Shown here: positions 1-11,748 of the stretch, piece by piece | How positions within the stretch are numbered: position 1 is the first letter of the stretch | Layout of the letters: every line of letters starts with the position of its first letter | NCBI GenBank assembly: GCA_015680685.1 | Contig: MNCI01014500.1 | Span: 61,903 to 111,552 of the forward strand | Direction of reading: 5' to 3' | Length of the DNA stretch: 49,650 nt | From: Gnetum montanum | Taxonomy: Eukaryota; Streptophyta; Gnetopsida; Gnetales; Gnetaceae | Made by a program: the position numbers and the translations under genes | The notes under the pieces: generated by a model | Database searches by the model: none | What the model saw: the letters and a program-made list of their open reading frames with translations, nothing else | What the model was told of the DNA's origin: nothing

Positions 1-51
1 AAAAGTGCACATCTCTTGAAGGCTGGTTGGATTTGTCTTCAAGGGGGAGTT

Positions 52-719
52 TGTTGGAAAAATGAAGACAAATACATTAGTATTATTTGTTGTATTTCCT
101 TTTATCTTTTTAAAAGGATGTTGCATTTTAAATAATGATATGAAAAAAAATAATAAAGGGGTTAGTTTGTAAAGTGATGTTTATGTGGGGATGTGTTTTA
201 TCCCACGTGTTAAGATTGGGATTTGGTCCTAATGTTTCCTTATAAATAGAAGGGTTGGGGTAGCCTTTAAGGGTGTGTTTTTGATGTGGAAGCATTGTAT
301 TGAGGTTTTACCTTGGAGACGAGAGTCTGAGATCTGAGATCTGTTGGAGCAACAAATTGGGTGGTTGGAAAAGCTATAAGGACAACTTGTGTCCTCAAGA
401 TTTGAGCAAAAAATAAGGCAGATCAGCATTGTTGTTGAGGTATGGTAAAAAGGCCCAAACCACGTAAATCTCTGTGTTCTTGTGCTATTTTTCTTTCATT
501 GTTTTCATTCTACTTCTACAGCAAACATTTGCTGGAGTTTACAGTGGTTTTTTCAGTGATTTACAGGGTCTATTTGATCTGCTACAGTGCAATATTTTCT
601 GCTTTTAACATTTTATTCAAATCTACAGCGTTCTAATAATTTCTCCAGAGCTTCTCTAGTGTAATTTCAGATCTGATTTGCTGATTGTTTTATTGAAACT
701 ATTGTTTCCGATTATAACA
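52..719 (+). repeat. Copia 3' LTR, 668 bp, TG...CA ends
   Basis: The LTR begins TGTTGGAAAA and ends TATAACA, so it has the TG/CA termini that integrases need. It contains a perfect G-box (CACGTG, 204-209) about 35 bp upstream of a TATA box (241-248), then a transcribed leader. The partner LTR is outside the window, so the boundaries rest on termini and the adjacent purine tract only. Confidence 0.7.
204..248 (+). promoter_or_regulatory. LTR promoter: G-box plus TATA box
   Basis: CACGTG at 204-209 is the core bound by plant bZIP and bHLH factors. TATAAATA at 241-248 follows at a spacing normal for a Pol II promoter. Both are inside the U3 part of the Copia LTR, so this would have driven the element. 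Whether it is active is unknown. Confidence 0.6.
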
Positions 720-1237
720 ACTTTCAAGTTATATAAGGTTTTGCTAGGGTCTATATACTTGCGAAAAGAAAACTAAAACAAAGTTTGTTAAAAATAAAAA
801 ATTAGAACCTAAACTCTACATGTTTTGGCCACCACATTTAGAAAAATTGCAAAGCTTAAAATGCCTTAAGTTTAGGGAAACCCCTGTTAAATCCCAACTC
901 TCATGAACTGTGTTGATAATTATAATTTCATATTTATTTCAGGCCCTACTTTCAGATTTATTTTCCAAATTTAGGGTGCCTGAAATTGGAGGCAAACATT
1001 GGTTGATTTTCACATGAGAAGCAAACTTATGTAACTCTCTCCATCGTATGATGTGAGCTAGTTCTTATATGGCATTTAAAACGTCCTTGAGATGCATAGT
1101 TATCTTCTTTTAATTGTAAGTTAAGGATAGTGGATCTAGGAAGCCTAGAAGCTGTTGTCGGATGAGTCTCTTATTGCATAATAAATGTTTTGTACATATT
1201 GTCATACTTAGATTTTTATTTCATGCAAAGTAAATTA
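720..1237. other. AT-rich flank, nothing recognised
   Basis: Sequence between the Copia LTR and the LINE target duplication. I see no coding frame of note, no LTR termini and no repeat structure. Confidence 0.5.
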
Positions 1238-1734
1238 TTATTTATTTATTCTTTTTCTTTTTTTTTTTTGAGAAAGAGTTCGGGATTATATTAAAGGAGC
1301 AAAATTATGTTACAAAGATTACAAACGATAACAAGCGGTGGGCCATCAGGAGAAACCCCACAGGGAGGGCCCCCAGGCCCCAGAAATCGCAGAGGAGACA
1401 AACACACAGCCAGCCAGAACCGAGAAAACCGAGGGAAGCCTAAACACCCGGGGGGGCGACCCCCCCACCAGGGACAACCCCCTACGGGTGAGTCGGAAGC
1501 CGCCTACAAGCGCAGTTTGGGCGCTCCAGCTCATGGAGGATATCGACGGTATTCCGATGATCCTCCGTATCCATGAAATTAGCCGCCTGTTGGATGCCCT
1601 GCATAAGCGACTCGCGCCGACCCCTGTCCTCCTGTGAACACCCTGCATCAGGGTGGTACCGCGCCGAGGTCCGGCCGATGTGACGTCTGAGCTCCACCCA
1701 GGAGCACTCGCAACTAATTTATTTATTTATTCTT
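1238..1734 (-). mobile_element. 5'-truncated LINE 3' end with 16-bp target duplication
   Basis: A GC-rich block of about 465 bp (1254-1718) interrupts AT-rich DNA. On the minus strand it ends with a sequence like a plant LINE 3' UTR, including 'ctcctttaatataatcccga', then a poly(A) tail that appears as the T run at 1256-1270 on the plus strand. The flanks are identical 16-bp direct repeats (TTATTTATTTATTCTT at 1238-1253 and 1719-1734). Poly(A), 5' truncation and a target duplication of this length are marks of target-primed reverse transcription. A 71-codon minus frame (1482-1697) may be the tail of the LINE protein. It has no motif I recognise. A SINE of LINE origin is the alternative. Confidence 0.7.
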
Positions 1735-4700
1735 ACTTCAATATGCTAACCTCATTTATTTATCAGCAATTATATACTTTTATTTGTGCAAAAAGAAAGA
1801 AAGAAAATATGTGTGATCATGGATGTTTATTTGCTTTCTATAAAATAAACCCACATAAATTATGATTCACCTAGGATAAGCAATTCACCTAAACTCACAA
1901 TTAGTAATTAGGTAGATACTGTATTTAATTGGTTTGCATTGTGTGAAGCATGTAGTATTTCTAAAGATCGCTACCTAATCATATTAATAATAATATATTC
2001 ATGCCCATAGCTTGAATATATGTGTTGCACTATTTATTTATTTTGCATGTACTCTATGCTTGATTTGGAGATGAACACCACTATCCAACTCTACCTCTAC
2101 ATATGCTTACTTCAGCTTAATATCCTAGGCCATTGGACCTAAGGGGGTTGAGTTGCACAACACTAAGGTTTTCAATTACATAGGTTTCATTCATAAATAT
2201 GTACCCACCTCACATATGATCTTGTCACCTATCTTGAGGGTATACTGAGATGTAGTCCAAAAATGATGGTTGAGCCAAGCCCATTCCATAATCATTCCTA
2301 CATTTCATTAATAAAGATATCAAAGAGAGTTGGAGAAGGTGAATTGGAGAAAAAAATTGGAGCTGAATTTTGGATGGTGGTTATTAGGGTTCCTACACTG
2401 CAATTGCTCATATTTGGAATAGAGATTGAAAAACTACAAATCAACATTTTATTATGATAAAATCTTTACAAGATCTTGCATTAACTTGGACTCAGAATGG
2501 TGGAACTCAAGCATTAACAAAATTTAGAGTGCTTTTCTAGCATTTGTAATATTTCAAATTTGGAAGTAAAGAAATCAAATAACTTTTAGGGGACAAAAGT
2601 CAATCTAGATAGAGTATGTTGGCAAAGAATAAAAATAGGAAAAATTTTAATTTATAAAATGGAACTTGATTGCATGAGCCTTTAAGCCTTACACAATTAT
2701 AATTTTTTTCTAAAGTTTGAACTAGATTGGTAGCTTAAGATGATTAATTTGTTTTTAAACTTTTCACTAAAAATTTGATCCTATCATCTTGGTTGATCAT
2801 TAAGTTCCCAAGATCAATCTCTTTGTACTTTAGAGCTTATTTTATTAACATAATCTCTTTTTACTTGTTCAAAAAAAATGTCTACTTACCTCATGATAAA
2901 CAAGATTTTTTGTAATGGTCATAGTTTACTAATTATTATACTATATGATAATCAATTTGGGATAATAATATTAACCATCAATAATTCATATTTCAATAGA
3001 TCTTTCAATGTTCTTTTAAATGTTATTTGTTTAGCCTCCATTCAAGATGATGAAGTTGGTTCTAGCATGTACTTTTAACATTCCCACTTCACCAACATTT
3101 ATTGTCGATGTCATGGATTTGAAATAAGAAGAAGAAATAAATTCTATGAACCAAATTTCAAAGTAATTGAAGGCCATGTTTACATATAGAAGTTCTACAA
3201 ATTGAAGTGAAAACATAATACAAAAAGAAAAAGTCAAAGATCAAAAAAAGACAAATTAGACTTTTCATAACATAGGGACAAAAGCCTTTGTAATTTTCAT
3301 TTGACTTATTATTCCATATAAAATAAAATAGAAAAAATCCATTTATTTTCCACTTTGTTAAAAGATTGATGAGCGAATGTAATTGAATAACGGCCCCAAT
3401 TTCATATGTTTCCTCAAATTCCAGCCCATTTTTTATGCAAATAGACTTGTCTCATTAAATGCTATTATGGCCCCATCAAATGCGTATATATATATGGGCA
3501 TATTATGTTGTAATAGATCATGACTTCAAAAGATCGATTTGATTATGAAATTTCTCTCCATCAATTATTGATCACTTATTCATCAATTCATCATTCAATA
3601 TTCCAACAATGTTCATCACCCATCATCATTCAACATTTATCATATTCACCAACATTCATCAATCCAATTATTTACAAATCATAAGTCTATTTAAAATTCA
3701 TTGTTCATTGATCATTGTTATTATATTTCAACTTCAATTAATTGCAACTTTAATTGCACATTTAGATTCAATCAATCCCTCAAGATTTTGGGCATCACCA
3801 AACTTCATTGCAATTTATGAAAAGTAAAAAATCACATTCAGAGCTACTCTTGTGTAATGAATTTCAACCATTAAATCAACTCAAATCAAGTCAACAATTT
3901 GCAGGAAGGTAGATTGTTGAAAGAGCTTTCTATCAAGTATTTACTCACTCCATAACTCTCTCAAATTGTTGAGATATTCATCTTGTAAATCTGCAATTTC
4001 TATTCTGGATGTTCAACAATTTTATCCAAAGCCTCCTTTTCAAGCCAGATTTGAATCATCAATTAAATTCCAATTGTTCTAAACTTTTACATGCTTATAG
4101 ATCACAAAACAAGCTTTCCAACAGGCACAAGATCAGCTCAAAACTCATCCAACACATGAAGGTTTTAATGTTACAACTTCTATATCTGTTTTGAATGTAA
4201 ATGAAAAAAAAGTAAGAAAGTTACTAATTCTATAAAGAATATACCATCATCCTAAAATACAACCTTTGTGAAAATCCCATGTCAAATCCCAAGCAAACTA
4301 ATGAGGAAAATAATCACAATGATTTTCTTATCCAAACAGGGAAATTGCTCAGAATGTTTTTCTTATCATAAAAGCAAACAAGTCCTATGAAAAGATCAAA
4401 ATCTTTTTCTCCACAAGATAATGTGTCAACGTCCATATAATAACTGAATCCTTTTACATAAAATCAGTTAAATGTTTTGGAATTTCTAATAGAAGTTGTC
4501 TCTACTAAGGAGACAATCATTTTTATATCTTATGAATTTATTTCTTACCTCTTATATTTTTTCTTATACTTGGTAGTTATGCTGAAAAACACGTTTAGAA
4601 GTGAACTACCTTCTTTGATTTCTTGAGAGTTAGATAGATTAATGCTCTTGTTGTTTTATAGCTTCGACTCTCGTCTTTTTCATAAAATGTTGTAAACTTG

Positions 4701-5683
4701 ATTTTTTCATAATATTAATGAGAATTTCAGGGTCTAACAAGAAGCACCGCCCTTTACCCACCCCTTCCCCCTTCCCTTCAGGCAGAGGAAAAAATAGGCC
4801 CATGACGACCCATCACTAAAAACCCTAAGAGGGAAGTGCATTGTAAATAGCCCCATAGCTGTCCTTTTTGATCAATTTGCAAGATCAAATCTTCCAACCA
4901 CCAAATACATAGCATTTTGATAAGGGTAAGTACTGCAGGCTTTCATTATAAGATCTACCTTTGCAGAATTTCCTTAAGTGCATCAGTTCACTCCTTTCTT
5001 GCATAATAATTGTTTAAGTTATTCATGTACATAAGCTTTAGCCATCTATTCTCATAAACCTAACAGTACTGAAGAAATGAAACTTCAATGTTTTTCATTT
5101 AACAGTTTTGCTGAGAACTAGCAAAAAATGTAGGGAGGAGAAGGCGACTTTTTCATTACATAAACCCACCAAAACAATTTTGCTGAAATGTTTTATAAAA
5201 TTCAAATATAGCCAAGTACATATCCAAATATTAAAAATAAGATGAAAATTCACAACACATCACACTTGCAATATACTGCTTTTGTTTTCGAACACCAAAG
5301 CAGAAAGATACTTGCTAAGAAGAAATATAAAAAAGAAACAGTCCATTTATCTAGGCAAAGAAAAAAAAACCATTTTTGTTGTGTTACATACCATGATGAG
5401 CATTGCAGCAGACAAGGCATACCATCTGTCTGTCTGGAGCCTACAGCATTTCCTTCTAGCAGCATTTGTCGAGATTTCCCTTGAACCCGATACAGACGTC
5501 ATTTTCGTCACAATTTATAATGACAAACGGAAAGCCAATACCTGTATGGATGCTGTCATTGTATCACAGACACTCAGAAAATACTTCCTGCATTACAAAA
5601 ACAAATTTAAGTTCACTGTTCCATTTCATTTCAATTGCATGCAATCTGGTATTCAAGATTTATACATAAGCATTTACTTGTCT
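1735..5683. other. Long AT-rich tract without a recognisable gene
   Basis: Nearly 4 kb of AT-rich sequence. Only short frames without motifs are present. There is a short TA run near 3485-3496 and a low-complexity ATCA/TTCA-rich stretch around 3540-3720. The sequence 'ttcagggtctaaca' near 4726-4739 could be the end of an LTR, but I found no matching start. I treat the tract as decayed intergenic DNA. Confidence 0.5.
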
Positions 5684-5930
5684 GTGAGGCCTAGCTCATT
5701 TGTTAGAGCATGCGGCTCTACTCTGCAAGTCACAGCTTCAATCCCAACGGGTATGATGAGAGAAGTGCTACCTAGGTACATGGTAAAAATATATGTTTAG
5801 TTCAAGGATTATGGCATCACATAGACAGCCAACCATGGTAAATCATGGTCAAATTCTTCACCTACCTTACCAGTTGGCTCATGTGGATGAGATAAAGAGA
5901 TAAAGGCACCAAGCTAATGGTACAATAGCA
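5684..5930 (+). mobile_element. tRNA-derived SINE, copy 1
   Basis: The head looks like a tRNA gene. An A-box-like stretch, TAGCTCATTTGTTAGAGC, lies at 5692-5709, and a B-box-like stretch, CAGCTTCAATCCC, at 5732-5744, which is normal internal Pol III promoter spacing. The body downstream (about 5800-5925) matches a second copy at 21618-21735 in the same order relative to that copy's tRNA-like head. Shared blocks include 'ttcaaggattatggcatca' here against 'ttcaagaattatagcatca' there, and 'ataaaggcaccaag' against 'ataaaggtgccaag'. Two dispersed copies joined to a tRNA-like head fit a SINE. I cannot fix the 3' end or see a clear target duplication. A tRNA pseudogene would not explain the shared body. 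Confidence 0.65.
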
Positions 5931-8390
5931 TTTACTTGGAAACTATTTTGCAACCCAAGATGGAAGAATAAAAAACTTCAGAAGTAAAAATCATTCACTA
6001 TTATTAAATAAGTGAAATAGTTGGGGCTGATAAAAAGGTATTATAAGGACAGGCTGTTCATTTTGCTGAAATTTTTGTAAAACGTCTACGGTGAATAGTT
6101 AGCTTCTCCAGATTCTTACTGTTGTGATAAACCGTCCATTTGCATTCACAGTCTACAACATTTTGTGCATTCTGAATTGGTCTGATCAAGAAACCTTAAA
6201 ACACATAATGGAATTCTTACAACAAAATACTTCTAGGCCTGAGAAACAGATTACCGACGAGCAGGACTTGGATAGCCATTACCGTATTCTGGGGTGCAGA
6301 GCAGATATGAGGAAATAATATGGCGTACCTACGCTGGCGTTCAACTACAACTCTGCCTAATGTGACTACTACCCCTATGTTTACACTATAATAAAACTAT
6401 GAAATCTTTCACAACAATTCCTAGTATCTGGAAACTGGAGTAGCAATTCACAATTTCAGAAACAATAGAGAATATTTTCCGAGTTCTCATATACCTTTAA
6501 CTAAAACAAATGAGGATGGTGAGATAATTTGTTATGAGTTCAGCATAAGAAAATAACAGAGAAAAATAACCAGCGTCAAACAGAAAAGACAATGCAAAAA
6601 TTTACATGGATACCCCAACGAAGGTGAAAAAACCATGGAAAATAGGCAAAGATACTTCAGAAGTTAACAGAGTTCAAGGCTGCTCAAGCATGCATAGAGC
6701 ACATACAAATCAGATTTCTCACTCTCAATTAACAGACTCCTCTACGTGTCTCAAAAACCTCCCACTTGTTCAAACCCTACAAACAAGGGGATAGATGAAT
6801 TATCCTAGCCCAAAGAGCCTAAAAGCCCATTTCCGTTATGAAAGGTTACAATATTACATAATGTTAAAATAAAAGGCCCCCTTAAGGTGGTTTTCATAAC
6901 ACAATGAGCTAGAAAACAACATAGGGTACAACATTAGGACATAACTTAATAAAAGATCGGTCAAAAATACAAAACAAATTTGTCTTCAGACATAACAGAA
7001 ATAACCAACTTCAGGTAACTTATCCTTGCTCATTCAATAAATGTTAAAAGTGATTTTTCAAGCCTACTGGTTCAAATTTGTCCATCAGAAAAGTTTGAAA
7101 CAACTAAAATTGTATTATCTTATGTTGTTAAATTGAGATGACAAACAATTTCATTGAATCATCAAAGGGGAAGTTGCTGAAACACTTACTTTTCCATTGC
7201 CTAGTTTTGTCAATATTGAAAATATGAAATACCATTCCATTTTATCCTTACCTGTTTGTGTAATCCAACTTCAAAAGAACACTATCCTGACAAATATCCA
7301 TAACTTGAACCATAGGCTCTAGTATATCCAATAGAAACCTTCCTGGAACAATGCCTGTTTGCCATTCTAATTAACTGCTGTAAAAGTTTTCAGTAGTTAA
7401 AAGCAAAAGCTTTGGTAATAATATTATAACTCATGTTTAATTAAGTAAAGGCCACCGGTTGGTATCTTTAGTTCAATATTCAGGCCTAGTATTATCTTTC
7501 TCAACAATGGCTTCCTTGTGCATTCTAAAAGCACCGATCTTCAAAATAATTACTAGTATTGGTCTGCATTTCACTGCCATTGATACTTGTACACTTATAA
7601 ATACCCAAATGATTTTTGGGAAATACCAGATTGGCCAAAAACAAATCTTCAGTATAATTAGTAATGATGATTCTGTTTTTTTAATCTAAAATTTTGATTT
7701 TTTTTTCTTTAAATTTTACTAATTTGGCTAAGAATGATGTGTTAAGAATGTTGGGTTATTAGCAACCTCAATGTGTCACATAAATCTTGTTTATTGTGTC
7801 TGTACACGAATCATGTTAGTGGTTGACACAAACTAATGATGGTTGGTAGTTATGAAATAAAACAAGACTTATAACTAAAGAGTCATAACATTTCCTATGA
7901 AGGTTTAAAGAAAAGAATTTTGGAATCATAAAATCATTCAATTCAGGTCATAAAAACAGTATGTGATGTTCAAACATGCCTACCAACAACGGTGGCTCAA
8001 CAACGGTGGCTGTTACCAACCATGGTTGTCAGCCCTGGTAGTCAATTGGGGTTACCAACCCTTGTATATATACAGTTTAGTGTTTTTCTCACTACTTATT
8101 CAATCTATACTTATAACTCTATGTTTATACTCTCTGACTTTTGTCAACTGAATCCTTGGACATTTGTCGTTTCAGTCTACATAATATGACATTTATATAC
8201 TATAACCATGGGGCTCCATATCCATGATTCACTTTCCCAACAGTTTTAACTTCATGTTGAACTCTCACACATTTGTCATCCCTCTCTCTCTAAGTTAACA
8301 TCTTTGTTACTTCATTGCAACATTTATACTCTTTAACCATGGACTTCCATGTCTACAGTGTTTGACTTCATGTCGAACTCTTACATTGTT
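5931..8390. other. AT-rich tract, no gene recognised
   Basis: Short frames only. Around 6595-6640 a stretch including 'atttacatggataccccaac' and 'aaaaaaccatgg' resembles leader sequence seen in several plant retroelements, but I could not find LTR ends. A small duplication of 'caacaacggtggct' lies near 7984-8009. Nothing else is supported. Confidence 0.45.
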
Positions 8391-8430
8391 CATATAATGC
8401 AACTTAGTTTCATATAATGCAACTTAGTTT
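8391..8430 (+). repeat. Perfect tandem duplication, 2 x 20 bp
   Basis: The unit 'catataatgcaacttagttt' occurs at 8391-8410 and 8411-8430 without mismatch. The identity suggests a recent slippage event. Confidence 0.9.
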
Positions 8431-8670
8431 AACACATTCCCAGGGACCTCAAATTTTCACATGGTAATAGAGTAGGTAGTTTGCTTGGCTAATCACTATG
8501 GTTGCTGCAAAACTATAGGAGAAGTTTATTATTGTGATTCACTGTTGACATTGTTGATAATTGTTGGGTCTATATTTGTAAGCCTCGGCACTTTAGGAAT
8601 CTAAGAACTCACTTGTGACATGAAAATGATGTGGTGTTTCTGTATCCATGATAGAGATGTTTAATTTCTC

Positions 8671-8739
8671 CTTTCCCCAGCTGATAACAGACTCTTTCCC
8701 CAGCTGATAACAGACTCTTTCCCCAGCTCATTACAGACT
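8671..8739 (+). repeat. Tandem repeat, 3 x 23 bp
   Basis: Three units beginning 'ctttccccagctgataacag' lie at 8671-8693, 8694-8716 and 8717-8739; only the third has changes. The array sits just before the recognisable RT domain of the LINE. Confidence 0.9.
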
Positions 8740-8749
8740 AATCGAGGTG

Positions 8750-9280
8750 TGTAATACTCTACTGTGGATCTTTGCTAAGGTGTTAGTCAAACGTCTTCAG
8801 CTGTTGATGCTAGCCCTGGTGGGGAATAATCAAGCTGGGTTTGTAAAAGGGTGGCTTATTCAAGACCAGATTCTTCTAGTGTAGGAGGTGGTGCATTCCA
8901 TCCAACAGACCAGATTCCCAGGCATGTGCATAAAGTTAGATATAGCCAAAGCCTATGACACTATTAGCTAGTAGGCCCTTAGGGATGTTATGTTGCATAA
9001 GGGTATTCATCCGCTTTTTGTTGACCAATGTCTAAACATCCAATATACCAATGCCTACTCATTTGATCTGGATGGTAGACTCTGGGTTTTCTTCTCCCCA
9101 TCATGTGGGCTATGTCAGGGGGATCCTTTGCCCCCTTACTTATTCATTCTAATGATGGACCTAATGAAGGTCTATCTGGCGAAGGAGGGGGCGAGGAGGT
9201 TAAATATTGAAGGTCAATCTTGCTTGGCCACTCATTATGCCGATGATATAATTTTCATGACTAGGGCAGCAGTGCTGTAG
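8750..9280 (+). pseudogene. LINE reverse transcriptase domain, broken
   Basis: One reading frame reads as a LINE RT. It has the block NNQAGFVKG, then KLDIAKAYDTIS carrying the first catalytic Asp, then a block ending in GLCQGDPLPPYLFILMMD, then HYADDIIFM with the YADD active site. The longest open piece is 8990-9280 (96 codons). In-frame stops occur near 8881 and twice near 8969-8974, where family members usually have Trp, and a stop ends the frame at 9280. The catalytic residues are still present, but the gene cannot make a full protein. Confidence 0.8.
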
Positions 9281-9434
9281 GCCTTGGCTATTAACCGGGC
9301 TCTGGACAATATGGCGGGTTTCAGCCAAATTGGGCCAAATCCACGATTCATTTCTTTAACACGAACTTGAAGGTTCAAAGATAGGTCTACCAAACTTTTG
9401 GGATTTTGCTAGGGACTGACAAGGAATCTTACTG

Positions 9435-9472
9435 TGGGGGTGGGGGGGTTGGGATGGGGGTGTGGGTGTGGG
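9435..9472 (+). repeat. G-rich run, G-quadruplex candidate
   Basis: Positions 9436-9472 hold at least six runs of three or more G separated by loops of one to three bases. The run lies in the LINE post-RT region and is out of keeping with its surroundings. Confidence 0.7.
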
Positions 9473-9993
9473 TTCCCATGTTTTCTTGGCACTTACAGGG
9501 TACTTGGGTGTCGTTGCTCAAGTGTCTCCAACAACGTATCGATCCCTGGTCTAACAGGTTCCTTTCGTGACAAAGTAAGATTGTGATGGCGTCCATGGTG
9601 CTGCTTGTAGTAACAAGGTACATTGCTTCCATGGCTACACCCCCCAACGGGATAATGGCCAAGATAAACCAAATTATTTGTAAGTTCATTAGGTCAATTG
9701 GGAACAAGTTGAGAGGTCAAAAAGGATAGGAGGTTTAGGAATTTTAAAATTTTTAGATGTGGTTTTAATGGGCCACCAACTAATAATTAATCAGTTGTTG
9801 TTACTGATGGAACATCAATCCCCTTGGGCCAGAATTATGAGCAATAAGTACACACCGTGGGTATCAAGGTCTGATGATTCCCACATGTGGCATCATCTCT
9901 GCATTCATGCTTAGTAGTTGGATAGGTGGGCCTAAAAATACACTAAAAAGTCCCAATTGGAAATAATTATGGCATGGCACGATGCCAAAAAAA

Positions 9994-10353
9994 ATTAAAT
10001 GCTTTATCTGGCTTTTTAAAAAGGATGTGTTATCAGTCCAATGGCTACTCAAAAGGAAAGGCATTACCAACAATGACTCATGTCCCATGTGCCACACTAA
10101 TGCAACCACCATAAACCATCTGTTTTTAACCTGCCCTTTTACCATGCTGGTCTAGCAAGTCGTGTGCCATCCTACTTCGTTGCTTGCAATGGGTGGAAAG
10201 TTTATTGTGGTGGTTCTATGGCAGGTGTGGAAGGCTAGAAACACCAAGATTTTTTGGCCGAGAAACGTGTCGTCACTGGATTTGGTTGCACTTCCTTGCG
10301 ATGTGATTGTGGGCGAAAATTTCAACGACCATGGAAGCCACACCTACTTTTGA
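9994..10353 (+). pseudogene. LINE C-terminal zinc-finger (zf-RVT) region
   Basis: In one frame the sequence reads KIKCFIWLF, then a C-x2-C pair (codons at 10081 and 10090), a His codon at 10117 and a Cys codon at 10132. This matches the cysteine-histidine cluster found after RT in plant L1-like LINEs. A TAG breaks the frame near 10153. An open piece then runs from 10162 to 10353 and includes VLWQVWKARNTKIFW, similar to the segment that follows the finger in this family. Confidence 0.7.
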
Positions 10354-10355
10354 AC

Positions 10356-11365
10356 TAGAGGTGGGCCATTTTAGGCAAAATCAAGAACTATGGGCGTTGG
10401 TTGAACAGGCCAAGGTTCTTTTGCTGTTGGAGGGCAACCCAGATCTACAAAATGCAAGTTTCTTTGGCAACTAGCAAGGAAATTATATTGTCTTTCATGG
10501 GGTTTTGATCTGCCTAACTAAGCAGGTGATAAGCAACTACCTACCTAGGGTTCTGGTGGTTAGGGAGGTCAGTCTACTAACCAATAGGGGTTTACAAGAT
10601 GTTGTCATTTTCTTTCCATAGCACCACCCGTGGACGACTAGTGGCTAGGTTCAATGAATGGCGCTATAGGGGCTATGGCAGGTGGCGGCAGATTTGGTGG
10701 AACGCTATTTCGTTCAGTCTATGCTTGCTTCAAAGTTGCAAGGGCTTCACTTCACATTCCTTTGTTGCATGAAGGAAGTGTGTCTAGTTAACATGCCTCG
10801 ATTTTTCCTAGAAACTCTGAAAAGAGGACGGTGGGGACGACACTCTAGTTTAATCCTTGCACTTTGGAAGGCGGTGGGGGCGTCGAACATGTGCCCAATG
10901 ATGTGCAGCCATTACAGTCGGCAAGCAAGGTCAGTTTTTGTTAACATTGGCCATGATGGGAGTAGGGTAGTCTGATGTGCAAAAGGCTAAGGGGAAGAGC
11001 CAACTCAGTCAGCACCAAAGGATGTCAAGTGTCTGATTAAGGAGGCGATGGAGTAGACGAGAGAGGAAGAAAAAGTGTGGTGGGATGCAGTTATTCTAAG
11101 CTAGATGGAGGCAATGTGGGAGAAGTCACTAGCTAAGCAAGCCCATCACAAAGATGAGCTAGCACAACTTAGGCAGGAGATGCAACAAAAGGTTGTGCAG
11201 GATTGGCAACACCAAGAAGAGGAGCTGCACAACAAAATTAATGAGGAGCTTCAAAAAGGAGAGGAGGACAAGAGGCATCGACAGATGGCTACGAAAGAAG
11301 GGGCGAACAGAGCACTACAAAAAGAAGCCCAACTACAGCAACGGTTTGAGAAAGTGCATGGGTAG
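10356..11365 (+). pseudogene. Unrecognised broken frame with coiled-coil C-terminus
   Basis: A single plus-strand frame continues from just after the LINE to 11365, with several stops. Open pieces are 10682-10975 (97 codons) and 11105-11365 (86 codons). The last piece is very rich in Glu, Gln, Lys and Arg and looks like a coiled coil. The middle piece has PRFFLETLKR followed by a leucine-rich stretch ending KAVG. That pattern is loosely like a stretch of the unknown frame in element C (about 45790-45900). I do not recognise the family. It may be an element-encoded extra ORF or the remnant of another element abutting the LINE. Confidence 0.4.
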
Positions 11366-11409
11366 AGATTTGTAGGTGGTTGTCGTAGGGGAGATGCCCA
11401 TACCATCTG

Positions 11410-11748
11410 ATGGGCATTCACCTAGAGACATCGTGGGGTGAGCTTTGCAGGCATATCCGTCAAGTGGCAATGAGGTTGCACCCAAACAAGACAATGAGTC
11501 TACAGGAGGTAGAGTATGTTCAAGTAGAGCATGGGTTCATTGATTTCCAGCAAGCTGCCTTGTTTGTTGCTTCAGTCAAACTTCGGTCCATTTTAGATAA
11601 GGTGCATATTAAGGTTGCATATCGCTATACGTGTGTGGCCATACCCTGCCAAGCTTACAAATCTTTATGTTTTCTTGGTTGTTGTTATCAACTGTGGCCC
11701 AAGGATGGGCAAAAAATGTGTTTGAGTTGCGGCAGGGCTGGTCCATAG
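11410..11748 (+). pseudogene. Possible frame remnant, unknown
   Basis: An open frame of 112 codons in a different phase from the previous feature, ending in a Cys-rich tail (LSCGRAGP). It may continue the same decayed coding region after a frameshift. No motif was recognised and it could be a chance frame. Confidence 0.2.

Larger units (their letters stand above)
1..719 (+). mobile_element. 3' end of a Copia-type LTR retrotransposon
   Basis: Only the last part of the element is inside the window; its body lies left of position 1. What is seen is a purine run ('aagggggag' at 41-49), then an LTR that opens with TGTTGGAAAA at 52 and closes with ATTATAACA at 719. A purine tract followed directly by TGTTGGA is the usual junction at the 3' LTR of plant Copia elements, which fixes the orientation as plus. 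No coding sequence is visible in the first 40 bases. The target duplication cannot be tested because the left flank is missing. A solo LTR is unlikely because the polypurine tract is present. Confidence 0.75.
8740..10353 (+). mobile_element. Degenerate L1-like LINE (RT to C-terminal zinc finger)
   Basis: A plant non-LTR retrotransposon remnant on the plus strand. In order it shows the RT fingers and palm (8750-9280), a post-RT region that runs in a shifted frame (about 9430-9725), and the C-terminal zinc-finger region called zf-RVT in plant LINEs (9994-10353). The endonuclease domain is not visible, so the element is 5'-truncated or decayed. Stops and frameshifts break it throughout. No poly(A) tail or target duplication was found. 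A G-rich insertion at 9435-9472 sits inside it. Confidence 0.75.

Noticed and set aside
1346-1648. 100-codon minus-strand frame in the GC-rich LINE tail
   Set aside because: It overlaps another minus frame and runs through the 3' UTR part. GC-rich DNA gives long chance frames.
4726-4739. Possible LTR end 'ttcagggtctaaca'
   Set aside because: No matching LTR start, primer site, purine tract or target duplication was found nearby.
5282-5800. 172-codon plus-strand frame
   Set aside because: Its last third is the SINE head and body, the rest has no motif, and it overlaps frames on both strands. It looks like a chance frame.
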